Assembly (NCBI RefSeq): GCF_001279585.1
Contig: NZ_LGEC01000016.1
Location: 124,001-188,000, forward strand
DNA from: Nocardiopsis sp. NRRL B-16309
GTDB lineage: Bacteria > Actinomycetota > Actinomycetes > Streptosporangiales > Streptosporangiaceae
Length of the DNA stretch: 64,000 nucleotides
Direction: 5' to 3'
The notes below the pieces were generated by a model, which saw only the letters and a program-made list of their open reading frames with translations, did no database searches and was not told the DNA's origin. Below are positions 24,270 through 31,422 of the stretch, in pieces. A program made the translations under genes and the position numbers. Within the stretch, counting starts at the first letter, position 1; the number at the start of each line of letters is the position of its first letter.

Positions 24270-25412
24270 ATGAACGAGAACACCGCACTCACACCGTTCC
24301 GCGTCGACATCCCGCAGGCCGACGTCGACGACCTGCGCGACCGGCTGGCGCACACCCGCTGGCCGGTCCCGGTGCCGGACCGGGACGACCGCACCGACTT
24401 CAGCCGCGGCATCCCGCCGGTGTACCTGAGGGAGCTCGCCGAGTACTGGCGCGACGGCTTCGACTGGCGTGCGCAGGAGGCGAGGCTCAACGAGCACGAA
24501 CAGTCCACGACGGTCGTCGACGGCCAGGTGTTCCACGTCGTCCACACGCGATCGGCGAACCCGGAGGCCGTCCCGCTGATGCTGAACCACGGCTGGCCGA
24601 GCTCGTTCGTCGACTACCAGCGACTCATCCCGCTGCTGACCGACGAGTTCCACCTGGTCGTCCCGTCGCTGCCCGGCTTCGGGTTCTCCACCCCGCTGTC
24701 AGGGACCGGCTGGGAGCTGGCGCGCACGACGCGGGCCTATGCCGAGATCATGACGCGTCTCGGCTACGAGAGGTTCGCGGTCCACGGCACCGACATCGGT
24801 GCGGGCACCGCCGGCCGCCTCGCGGCGCTCCACCCGGAGCGCGTCATCGGCCTGCACATCGCCGTCGACCCCCGGTTGCTCGGGTTGGTCGGCGACAAGT
24901 TCCCCTGCCCCGACGGCCTGTCCGACGACGAGACCGCCCAGCTCGACGCGGTGCGTAGCGAGTACGCGGCCGAACGCGGGTACCTCGCGATGCAGGACCA
25001 CCGTCCCGACACGATCGGCGCGGCGCTGACCGACTCGCCGGCCGGTCAGCTCGCCTGGATCGCCGAGAAGTTCAAGACCGGGACCGGCGGTGCCTACCGG
25101 ACGCCGGACGAGACGGTCGACCGCGACCAGCTCCTCACGAACGTCAGCCTGTACTGGTTCACGCGCAGCGGCGCGTCGAGCGCGCAGTTCTACTACGAGT
25201 CCGAGCACTCCGGACTCGGCCTGGCCATGGCCGCCGACGTGCCGTCCGGATGGGCCGTGTTCGACACCCACCCGCTCATGCGCCGCGTGATGGACCCGTG
25301 GAAGGCGATCGGCCACTGGAGCGAGTTCACCGAGGGCGGTCACTTCCCCGCGATGGAGGTGCCGGAGCTGCTCGCGGACGACATCCGCGCCTTCGTCCGC
25401 GGTGTTCGCTGA
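24270..25412 (+). CDS. Epoxide hydrolase-family alpha/beta hydrolase
   Basis: The 380-residue protein has the epoxide hydrolase N-terminal domain (FRVDIPQADVDDLRDRLAHTRWP). Then come the alpha/beta core with oxyanion motif NHGWPSS and nucleophile elbow VHGTDIGAGTAG, where D is the expected catalytic aspartate. FNVSLYWFTRSGASS-type cap residues and GHFPAMEVPELLADD, with the catalytic histidine, follow. This is the microsomal-type fold that opens epoxides to diols. The substrate is unknown. The ATG at 24270 faces the WYL regulator gene, which probably controls it. Confidence 0.88.
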   Translation: MNENTALTPFRVDIPQADVDDLRDRLAHTRWPVPVPDRDDRTDFSRGIPPVYLRELAEYWRDGFDWRAQEARLNEHEQSTTVVDGQVFHVVHTRSANPEAVPLMLNHGWPSSFVDYQRLIPLLTDEFHLVVPSLPGFGFSTPLSGTGWELARTTRAYAEIMTRLGYERFAVHGTDIGAGTAGRLAALHPERVIGLHIAVDPRLLGLVGDKFPCPDGLSDDETAQLDAVRSEYAAERGYLAMQDHRPDTIGAALTDSPAGQLAWIAEKFKTGTGGAYRTPDETVDRDQLLTNVSLYWFTRSGASSAQFYYESEHSGLGLAMAADVPSGWAVFDTHPLMRRVMDPWKAIGHWSEFTEGGHFPAMEVPELLADDIRAFVRGVR

Positions 25413-25490
25413 CCGCCCAGAGTCACGCGAAGGCCAACTCCGGCCCTCGGGTTGGCCAAGCCCGGGAGCGGGAACCCTTCCTCTCGGAGA

Positions 25491-25547
25491 GCCGTTCGTG
25501 GCGCCCCTCCGGTTCGGCGGAGATCGGCGTGATCGCGCACGAACGGC
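25491..25547 (+). promoter_or_regulatory. Structured 5' leader of the cysteine-rich peptide gene
   Basis: GCCGTTCGTG at 25491-25500 and CACGAACGGC at 25538-25547 are exact 10-bp complements. They enclose an inner hairpin, CTCCG (25507-25511) with CGGAG (25518-25522), and a second short GATC pair. The ribosome site of the 37-residue peptide begins about 12 bases later. A folded leader so close to the start could be a cis-regulatory RNA or part of a promoter operator. Confidence 0.5.
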
Positions 25548-25568
25548 ACCGACCCCTGAGGAGGGACT

Positions 25569-25682
25569 GTGATACACCCCCTGAGCACGCCCCCCGGACT
25601 GAGCGGCTGCAGCTGCGGTGCGGGATGCGGCTGCGGCTGCCAGTCCGGCGGCTCGTGCAGCTGTGGCGGCAACTGCGGTTAG
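25569..25682 (+). CDS. 37-residue cysteine-rich peptide
   Basis: GTG 25569 follows GAGGAGGG at ideal spacing and the frame ends at TAG 25680-25682. The peptide begins VIHPLSTPPGLSG and then holds eight cysteines at residues 14, 16, 20, 22, 24, 30, 32 and 36, almost all in C-x-C or C-G-x-C spacing with glycine and serine. Such spacing suits a metal cluster, as in metallothioneins, or a peptide that is chemically modified after translation. No modifying enzyme lies next to it. A perfect terminator follows 14 bases later, so it is a free-standing unit. I do not recognise the family. Confidence 0.7.
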   Translation: MIHPLSTPPGLSGCSCGAGCGCGCQSGGSCSCGGNCG

Positions 25683-25696
25683 ACACACCGGTGCCG

Positions 25697-25731
25697 GCGG
25701 GCCGCCCCTCCCCTTGGGGGCGGCCCGCTTT
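25697..25731 (+). terminator. Strong intrinsic terminator of the cysteine-rich peptide gene
   Basis: The 12-bp perfect arms GCGGGCCGCCCC (25697-25708) and GGGGCGGCCCGC (25717-25728) enclose an eight-base loop, and TTT follows. It begins 14 bases after the stop of the small gene. Confidence 0.88.
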
Positions 25732-25829
25732 CCGGGGGACCACACCCCGCGTGTCGCGACATTCCGCGACGATAGGTATACGCTGAGTCACTACGAAGCT
25801 GCGTATCCACCCGTTGGGGGAGATCAGCG

Positions 25830-26192
25830 ATGCCGCCGTTCACGCGACAAGCGCCACGGACGTCCCTGCGGGGCCGACACTCCGAACACGCCCGGCTGCT
25901 CCGGTGCGTGCAGGGCATCCAGGAGCGCTCGGCTCGGGCGGTTCCCTGGGAGCCCGACACGGTCGGCCTGCCGGAACCGGCCTCGGACAGCGCACTGGCC
26001 CGGATCAACGACGTGGCCTTCTACGCGAACGCACGCGAGGAGGTCTCGGCACTGGCGGGGGTGTGCGCCGACCTGCTCCGCCTGCACAGCCCGGACGCGG
26101 AGGAGGACGGGGAGGCCGGGTCGACGTGCCACGGCTGCCGCAGGACCTGGCCCTGTCCCACCTTCGACGAACTCGCCCGCCTGCTGCGCTGA
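25830..26192 (+). CDS. Small hypothetical protein with a C-terminal Cys motif
   Basis: The 120-residue protein is basic at its start (PPFTRQAPRTSLRGRHSEHARLL), has a helical middle (ARINDVAFYANAREEVSALAGVCADLLRL) and ends in CHGCRRTWPCPTFDELARLLR. The three cysteines at the end (CxxC plus a C in WPCPT) recur in small actinomycete proteins of unknown role, and zinc binding is possible. ATG 25830 follows GGGGGAG. A long hairpin terminator starts 23 bases after the stop. I do not recognise a named family. Confidence 0.7.
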   Translation: MPPFTRQAPRTSLRGRHSEHARLLRCVQGIQERSARAVPWEPDTVGLPEPASDSALARINDVAFYANAREEVSALAGVCADLLRLHSPDAEEDGEAGSTCHGCRRTWPCPTFDELARLLR

Positions 26193-26215
26193 GCCCGTGC
26201 CGGTGCCCACGACGA

Positions 26216-26266
26216 CGTCGCCCGCCGAAGCCGGGGCGCGATCCGGCTTCAACGGGCGACGTTTCT
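26216..26266 (+). terminator. Long interrupted hairpin terminator
   Basis: CGTCGCCCG pairs with CGGGCGACG and, inside it, GAAGCCGG pairs with CCGGCTTC, with a two-base bulge between the two stems and an eight-base loop. TTTCT follows. It ends the transcript of the small gene at 25830-26192. Confidence 0.85.
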
Positions 26267-26439
26267 CGCTCGCCTGCCACCGCCGGCGTCCGGCGGCGGG
26301 GCCGCCGGACGCCCTCACCGGGCCAGGCACTACGCAGAGACTAATACTGAAACGCGTTCTACCGCAAGCCCCCCATGCACTCCGATCCTCCCCCATAAGC
26401 GCAGCGGACAGCGGCACACCACGCTTGGTGGAACAGGAT

Positions 26440-26745
26440 CTATCCGGCATCCGCGGGCGTGTACTGGATCGCCGCCCGGTCAGCGAGCATGGGACGGATG
26501 ACGCCCAAGGCGGCCTGGTGCTGGGGGTGGTCGCGATAGGCCGCGAAACCGGCCTCGTCGTCGACGTCGGCCACCACGGCGAAGTCGAAGGCGCCGTCGC
26601 TGATCCCGGCGTCCGGACCGAAGGAGTAGGCGCGCAGCTCCGGGACGGCGCTCGGAAGCGCGGCGAGGAGTTCCTGGACCCGGGCGACGCCGTCGGGCGT
26701 GACGTCGTCCCGCCAGCGGAACAGTGCGATGTGTCGAATAGCCAT
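26440..26745 (-). CDS. Dabb (stress-responsive A/B barrel) family protein
   Basis: The 101-residue protein begins MAIRHIALFRWRDDVTPD, the Dabb domain signature, and continues with FGPDAGISDGAFDFAVVADVDDEAGFAAYRDHPQHQ. The family forms dimeric alpha/beta barrels; some members are cyclases in polyketide-like pathways and most are unassigned. No such pathway is next to it. The ATG at 26743-26745 is seven bases from a TAGGTT -10 element with no ribosome site, so the mRNA is probably leaderless. Confidence 0.88.
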   Translation of the reverse strand: MAIRHIALFRWRDDVTPDGVARVQELLAALPSAVPELRAYSFGPDAGISDGAFDFAVVADVDDEAGFAAYRDHPQHQAALGVIRPMLADRAAIQYTPADAG

Positions 26746-27136
26746 ACGGGAGAACCTACTCCCGTCAGGCCCAGGGGCGGGGGACAGCCCCTGGGACCGA
26801 CACCCGGGCGACGGACGCGGCGGTCCGGGACCCTCCGCACGACCGGCGGCCTCCAGGACATGAGCGAGGCGCGCCCCGTCTCATTGACGTTAACGAGCGG
26901 GCGGTAACGCGAACACCCCTGTTCGGATAACCGGAACGTCTCGATTGCCGAGGGGCGCCGGGGGCGCGGACCCCGTCCACGACCCCCGGCGCGGCTCCCG
27001 CGGCGCGCCCCGCCCCGCTCCCCTCCCGTGGTGCCGGCCGCGTCGGCCGGGGGACACTTCGTCTATGGGAAACGCTGCGTCACCGAAATCGGAAAGGTTG
27101 CACGAGGTTGCAATTCCCCGCATCGGGGGCAACACA
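26746..27136. other. Intergenic region with small repeats
   Basis: The 424-bp space up to the stop at 27170 has no convincing gene. It holds the leaderless -10 element TAGGTT of the Dabb gene (minus strand, 26753-26758), an inverted repeat CGAACA-CCCC-TGTTCG at 26910-26925, and two direct copies of AGGTTGCA at 27095-27102 and 27105-27112. The spacing of the inverted repeat does not fit the LexA box. Confidence 0.5.
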
Positions 27137-27166
27137 AAAGCCCCGGGAGAAAAACCCCGGGGCTTT
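27137..27166. terminator. Terminator of the 100-residue hypothetical gene
   Basis: AAAGCCCCGGG and CCCGGGGCTTT (11 pairs) enclose AGAAAAAC. On the minus strand the hairpin is followed by TTGTGTTG after the stem T's. It sits four bases from the stop of the minus-strand gene and could also stop transcripts from the other side. Confidence 0.85.
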
Positions 27167-27169
27167 GGC

Positions 27170-27472
27170 TCAACTGATCCTCGTGGCCAGCAGATAAGCC
27201 GATGGCGCGTCCGCGTCCACGATATCGGTCACTCTCCAGGCCTGGCCGCCGACCGTGAAGACGTCACCGGCCCGAACGTCGATCATCGGAGTGGGCCGCC
27301 ACTCCTTCGGTCCCCCGATCTTGGCGACCGGACGGCCGTCCTCGTCCACCCAGAAGTGGCCGCCGCCCACCGGTCCCCCGGCGAAGCGGTCGTTCCGCCC
27401 GTAACTGATCTTCTCCTGCGCGCCGACCTCGTGCACCACAGTGGATCCAGTCCCAACCGTCTCAGTTTCCAT
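27170..27472 (-). CDS. Hypothetical protein, possibly DUF6406-like
   Basis: The 100-residue protein starts METETVGTGSTVVHEVGAQEKISYG and ends in a beta-rich block with RAGDVFTVGGQAWRVTDIVDAD. That C-terminal pattern (receptor-like beta strands with GDxFxxGxxxWRV) reminds me of DUF6406 proteins of streptomycetes, but I cannot confirm it. There is no signal peptide or membrane segment. A strong hairpin terminator lies just downstream. It is a single gene upstream of no co-directional partner within the terminator. Confidence 0.65.
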   Translation of the reverse strand: METETVGTGSTVVHEVGAQEKISYGRNDRFAGGPVGGGHFWVDEDGRPVAKIGGPKEWRPTPMIDVRAGDVFTVGGQAWRVTDIVDADAPSAYLLATRIS

Positions 27473-27609
27473 TGAAATCGCCGCCCGATACCCCCCGCTC
27501 GAATTCTTCGGGCCACATGCGAACGACGCTTCACGATGTTAGCCCACAAAGGGAAAGCGCGAGCGAGGACTTTGGTCCTCACCCGCGCTCCGGATTCCTT
27601 CGGTTTTAT

Positions 27610-29922
27610 TCAGCCCCTGGACGGGGAGCCCTTGAGCCGCCCCACGAACGTTTCGAGGGCCGAGCTGAACGGCTGGTCGTGCACCATGTACGTCCACGTC
27701 ATCGACGGCCGCTTGACCCCCACCGTGCTCACGTCGAGCTCGCCGTCGACGACCTCCAGCTCCTCGAAGCCCTCCGCCGCGCGCGTGCGCGCGTCGTCGA
27801 GGAACCTCTTGAAGACCGGCACGGCCTCGCGGTTGAACTCGTCCAGCGGGTCGCGGCGGCCCAGGTAGCGCAGGTAGATGCCCTCCCGCAGCTCCGCCAG
27901 GAACGCGTTGTGGTCGGTCCAGCCGCGGTCCAGGTGGTACAGGGTGATCAGGCGCGCCGCCCGGGCGACCCGCTCCTCGTCCAGCTCCTCCACCAGCTCC
28001 GCGTGCCGCTCCGCGCGGTCCGCGGCCACGTGCCGGTCGCCCTGGTCACCGGTCAGCACCAGCTCGCGGTGCTCCAGGACCACGTCGCGCTGCACGTCGA
28101 TGAGCTGGTTGTACCGCCACGTGTTGCGGTGTACCTCCAGCAGCTGCCCCTCCGCGACGCGCTGCGCGTGGTCGACCATCGACAGCCAGCCCTCGTCGGT
28201 GATCTCCCCGTCGGCGGAGGTCGCGTACCCGGTGGACTCCGGGGCGTTGTTGACGATCAGGTCGTCGTCCATGCTCACGAAGAAGATGGAGTCGCCCGGG
28301 TCGCCCTGGCGTCCCGCGCGACCGCGCAGCTGCCCGTCCAGGCGGCTGCTGGGGTAGCGGCCGAAGCCCATGACGAACAGTCCGCCGGCCTCCACCACCC
28401 GGTCGCGGTCGGCCATGTCGCTGCCGCCCAGGCGGATGTCGGTGCCCCGGCCCGCCATCTGGGTGGACACGGTCACGGCCCCGTGGGTGCCCGCCTCGGC
28501 GATGATCGTCGCCTCGTCGGCGTCGTTCTTGGCGTTGAGGACCACGCACTCCAGCCCGGCCTCGCCCAGGCGCCCGGCGAGGAGTTCGGACTCGGCGACG
28601 TCCTGCGTGCCGATGAGGATGGGGCGCCCGGTGGCGTGGACCTCCACCGCCTTGGCGACGAGGGCGTCCTCCTTCTCCTCGCGCGTGGCGTACAGGCGCG
28701 TGCCGTGGTCCTCGCGGACGTTCGGCTTGTTGGAGGGGATGACCGCGACCTCCAGCTCGTAGAACTCACGGAGCTGCTCGGCCACCGCCATCGCGGTACC
28801 GGTCATGCCGGCGCGCCTGGGGTAGCGCAGGACCAGCGACTGCACGGTGATGGAGTCCAGCACCTCGCCGGTCTCGCTCACCTCGACCTTCTCCTTGGCC
28901 TCGACCGCGGCCTGGAGACCGTCCGGCCAGCGCTGGAGCAGGGCGATGCGCCCGCGCGACTCGTTGATGAGCCGCACCTCGCCGTCGCGCACCACGTAGT
29001 GGACGTCGCGCTGGAGCAGCGCGTGCGCGTGCAGGGCGAGGTTGACCTGCGGCAGGATCGAGGTGTCGTCCTTGGAGTAGAGGTCGACGCCGCCCAGCGC
29101 CTTCTCCACCGCGTCGATGCCGTCGTCGGTGAGCTGGACGTTGCGGCCCTCGGCGTCGACCGTGTAGTGCAGGCGGGGCCGGAGGTGGCGGACGATCTCG
29201 GCCATCTCCACGTCTCCGACCTGGCTCTCCGCGGCACCGGCCAGGACCAGCGGCACACGCGCCTCGTCCACGAGCACGGAGTCGGCCTCGTCGACGATGG
29301 CGATGTTGGGCGGCGGGACCACGCGGTCGTCGACGTCTGTGACCATGCGGTCGCGCAGGACGTCGAAGCCGAGCTCGGTGACGGCGGCGTAGGTGACGTC
29401 GCACGAGTAGGCCTCGCGGCGCTCCGCGGGCGTGGAGTCCTCGTTGATCCACCCGACGGTGACGCCGAGGAGGTCGTAGAGGGGGCGCATCCACTCGGCG
29501 TCGCGCTTGGCGAGGTAGTCGTTGACGCTCACCAGGTGCACGCGCTGGCCGCGCAGCGCGAACCCGGCCGCGGCCAGGGCGCCCGCGAGGGTCTTGCCCT
29601 CACCGGTGCCCATCTCGGCGACGTGCCCGTCCAGCAGCGCCATGACGCCGAGCAGCTGGACGTCGAACGGCCGCTCGTCGAGGGCGCGCCGGGCCGCCTC
29701 GCGGCCGACGGCGCACAGCGACACGAGGTCGTCGCGTTCATAGGGGAGCTCGGCGTTGCCGAGTTCGATGGCGGCCTCCGTCAGCTCGGAGTCGTCGAGC
29801 TCACGCAGATCCGCCTCCTTGTCCTCGATCGCCGGCAGGAGCTTGGTATAGGGCCTCAGGTCCACCGCACCGGGCTTGCCCAGTAGGCGGCGGACGCTTT
29901 CCGCCATTCGTCCGAACACCAC
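27610..29922 (-). CDS. secA2: Accessory protein translocase ATPase SecA2
   Basis: The 770-residue protein has the SecA motor: GTGEGKTLAGALAAAGFAL (Walker A, near residue 105), VNDYLAKRD, a DEADSVLVDEARVPL block (Walker B), and ATQMAGRGTDIRLGG-type residues with LRGRAGRQGDPGDS in the second RecA-like domain. It is shorter than SecA1 and lacks the C-terminal zinc-binding SecB tail, as expected for SecA2. It exports a subset of proteins. The first GTG at 29920-29922 is used here; a second GTG at 29917-29919 and an ATG at 29905-29907 are alternatives. TACTCT at 29926-29931 looks like a leaderless -10. Confidence 0.85.
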   Translation of the reverse strand: MVFGRMAESVRRLLGKPGAVDLRPYTKLLPAIEDKEADLRELDDSELTEAAIELGNAELPYERDDLVSLCAVGREAARRALDERPFDVQLLGVMALLDGHVAEMGTGEGKTLAGALAAAGFALRGQRVHLVSVNDYLAKRDAEWMRPLYDLLGVTVGWINEDSTPAERREAYSCDVTYAAVTELGFDVLRDRMVTDVDDRVVPPPNIAIVDEADSVLVDEARVPLVLAGAAESQVGDVEMAEIVRHLRPRLHYTVDAEGRNVQLTDDGIDAVEKALGGVDLYSKDDTSILPQVNLALHAHALLQRDVHYVVRDGEVRLINESRGRIALLQRWPDGLQAAVEAKEKVEVSETGEVLDSITVQSLVLRYPRRAGMTGTAMAVAEQLREFYELEVAVIPSNKPNVREDHGTRLYATREEKEDALVAKAVEVHATGRPILIGTQDVAESELLAGRLGEAGLECVVLNAKNDADEATIIAEAGTHGAVTVSTQMAGRGTDIRLGGSDMADRDRVVEAGGLFVMGFGRYPSSRLDGQLRGRAGRQGDPGDSIFFVSMDDDLIVNNAPESTGYATSADGEITDEGWLSMVDHAQRVAEGQLLEVHRNTWRYNQLIDVQRDVVLEHRELVLTGDQGDRHVAADRAERHAELVEELDEERVARAARLITLYHLDRGWTDHNAFLAELREGIYLRYLGRRDPLDEFNREAVPVFKRFLDDARTRAAEGFEELEVVDGELDVSTVGVKRPSMTWTYMVHDQPFSSALETFVGRLKGSPSRG

Positions 29923-29992
29923 GCCAGAGTAACGCCGGACACAACCCCTTCGTTCCCCCCGGGTACCCCTGCCCCGCGCGGGGTCCGCCGGG

Positions 29993-30610
29993 TCACCGGA
30001 CGAGCTGGCCCCGCGAGCGCTGCCTGGCCTCCATCGCCATGCCGTGCTTGACGAGGGTGACCAGCACCCCGACCACGGACTTCTTGTCGCGCGCGTCGCA
30101 GTAGACGACCGGCACCTCGGGTGCCAGGTCCAGCGCGTCGCGCAGTTCGTCGGCGCCGTAGGCGTACTCCGGGTCGAACTGGTTGATGGCGACCACGAAG
30201 GGCAGCCGGTACTGGCGCTCGAAGTAGTCCAGGGCCTGGAAGGTGTCCTCCAGCCGCCGCACGTCGGCCAGGATGACGGCGCCGAGCGCCCCCCGCACGA
30301 GGTCGTCCCACATGAACCAGAAGCGCTGCTGGCCCGGTGTCCCGAACAGGAAGAGGGTCAGGTCGGTCTCCAGCGAGATCCGGCCGAAGTCCATGGCGAC
30401 CGTGGTGCTGGTCTTGTCGGGGGTGTGCGAGAGGTCGTCGACGCCCACGCTCGCCGCGGTGACGGCCGCCTCCGTGCGCACCGGAGGGATCTCGGAGACG
30501 GTGCCGACGAAGGTGGTCTTCCCGACGCCGAAGCCGCCCGCGATGATGATCTTGGTCGACAGTTCGGTAGGAGCGTGGACGGTGTGCTGACTGCTGGCTG
30601 GCTCATTCAC
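29993..30610 (-). CDS. Cvn-type (MglA-like) small GTPase, orphan
   Basis: The 205-residue protein has IIIAGGFGVGKTTFVGTVSEI (P-loop), FLFGTPGQQRFWFMWDDLVRGA (G3, TPGQ) and FVVAINQFDPEY (G4, NQFD where NKxD is usual), then YCDARDKKS. It matches the CvnD proteins of actinomycete conservons. These are usually encoded after a sensor kinase, a roadblock protein and a DUF742 protein; none is present upstream here. The ATG at 30608-30610 has only a weak AGGACA site. Confidence 0.88.
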   Translation of the reverse strand: MNEPASSQHTVHAPTELSTKIIIAGGFGVGKTTFVGTVSEIPPVRTEAAVTAASVGVDDLSHTPDKTSTTVAMDFGRISLETDLTLFLFGTPGQQRFWFMWDDLVRGALGAVILADVRRLEDTFQALDYFERQYRLPFVVAINQFDPEYAYGADELRDALDLAPEVPVVYCDARDKKSVVGVLVTLVKHGMAMEARQRSRGQLVR

Positions 30611-31360
30611 GGTGTGTCCTAGCGGGAGAGCCGGGCGCGGCCGTGCGGCTCAGGCGGCCCGGTGCTGAGGGGAACGGCACTCTCCCCCGGTCCGAACCAC
30701 CGCGGGGCGCCGCATCTGGAACCTAACACCGGCAGGACCTCCCGGGCGGCGTTTCCGCTCAGTCGGCGACGAGACGTGGTTCACCGCGCTCCGTGACGGG
30801 ACGAGTACGGGTGCCATGAGCAGGGAAGGACCGGCTCCGGGCGGATTCGTGACCAAAGGTCCCGATTTTCCCTCGCGCCACCCGCCGGGGAACACTGGGT
30901 GATCGGTCGAGCACACATCTGTACCCTCGCGGCGGCACTTTACGACATTGTGAGCGACCGCTTCCGGCCGCTTTTGGCCGCGCCAATCCCTGTCCGGGCC
31001 CGGCGGCGGAGTCTACGGTGGAGGACAGGCACCCGCCGACACACGGTCATCCGGACTCCTGGCACGAGGACGCGACCCTCCGCGGGAGCCTCGGCGACGC
31101 CCACGCGGCGGCCGGCCGGAACCGACGCCTCGCTCTTCGGCGTCGGTCCGGGCCTCGCCCGGGACGGCGCTCCAGCGCCCCACCGGCCCACAACCGTCCA
31201 CGTGGGCCGGTGGAGGCCCCGGGAGGGCGCCGCGCGAGAACCCCGGCCGCGGCACGAGAGGCACAGGCACCGCCCTCGACGGACGGCCGCGGCGGTCCCG
31301 CCCCCTCCCCCTCACGCTCCGAACACGGTCAGCGCGGCTGCCCGGCGGGCACGCCCTAGA
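30611..31360. other. Long gene-free region between the GTPase gene and hisS
   Basis: About 750 bp separate the divergent starts. I found no frame with a ribosome site and protein-like composition on either strand. The stretch should hold the GTPase promoter (minus) and the hisS promoter (plus); TCTACGGT near 31011 is a possible -10 region, which would give hisS a leader of about 400 bases. Confidence 0.45.
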
Positions 31361-31388
31361 ATGGGCTCGGCCCGCGGGCCGAGCCCAT
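31361..31388. promoter_or_regulatory. 28-nt perfect palindrome upstream of hisS
   Basis: ATGGGCTCGGCCCG at 31361-31374 is followed directly by its exact complement at 31375-31388. It ends 34 bases before the hisS ATG, so as RNA it would form a strong hairpin in the leader, and as DNA it could be an operator. No T-run follows. Confidence 0.7.
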
Positions 31389-31422
31389 CCGACTTCTCTC
31401 CCGAGGGAGCCGAGAACCCCAC

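Noticed and set aside
26910..26925. LexA/SOS box
   Set aside because: CGAACA-CCCC-TGTTCG looks similar, but the CGAAC and GTTCG half-sites are six bases apart instead of the four expected for the actinobacterial site.
26890..27135. 81-codon minus-strand frame in the spacer
   Set aside because: The peptide is Arg/Gly/Pro-rich and there is no ribosome site or family likeness.
30611..31422. T-box or other known riboswitch upstream of hisS
   Set aside because: I could not find the T-box core or specifier structure; only the 28-nt palindrome is clear.
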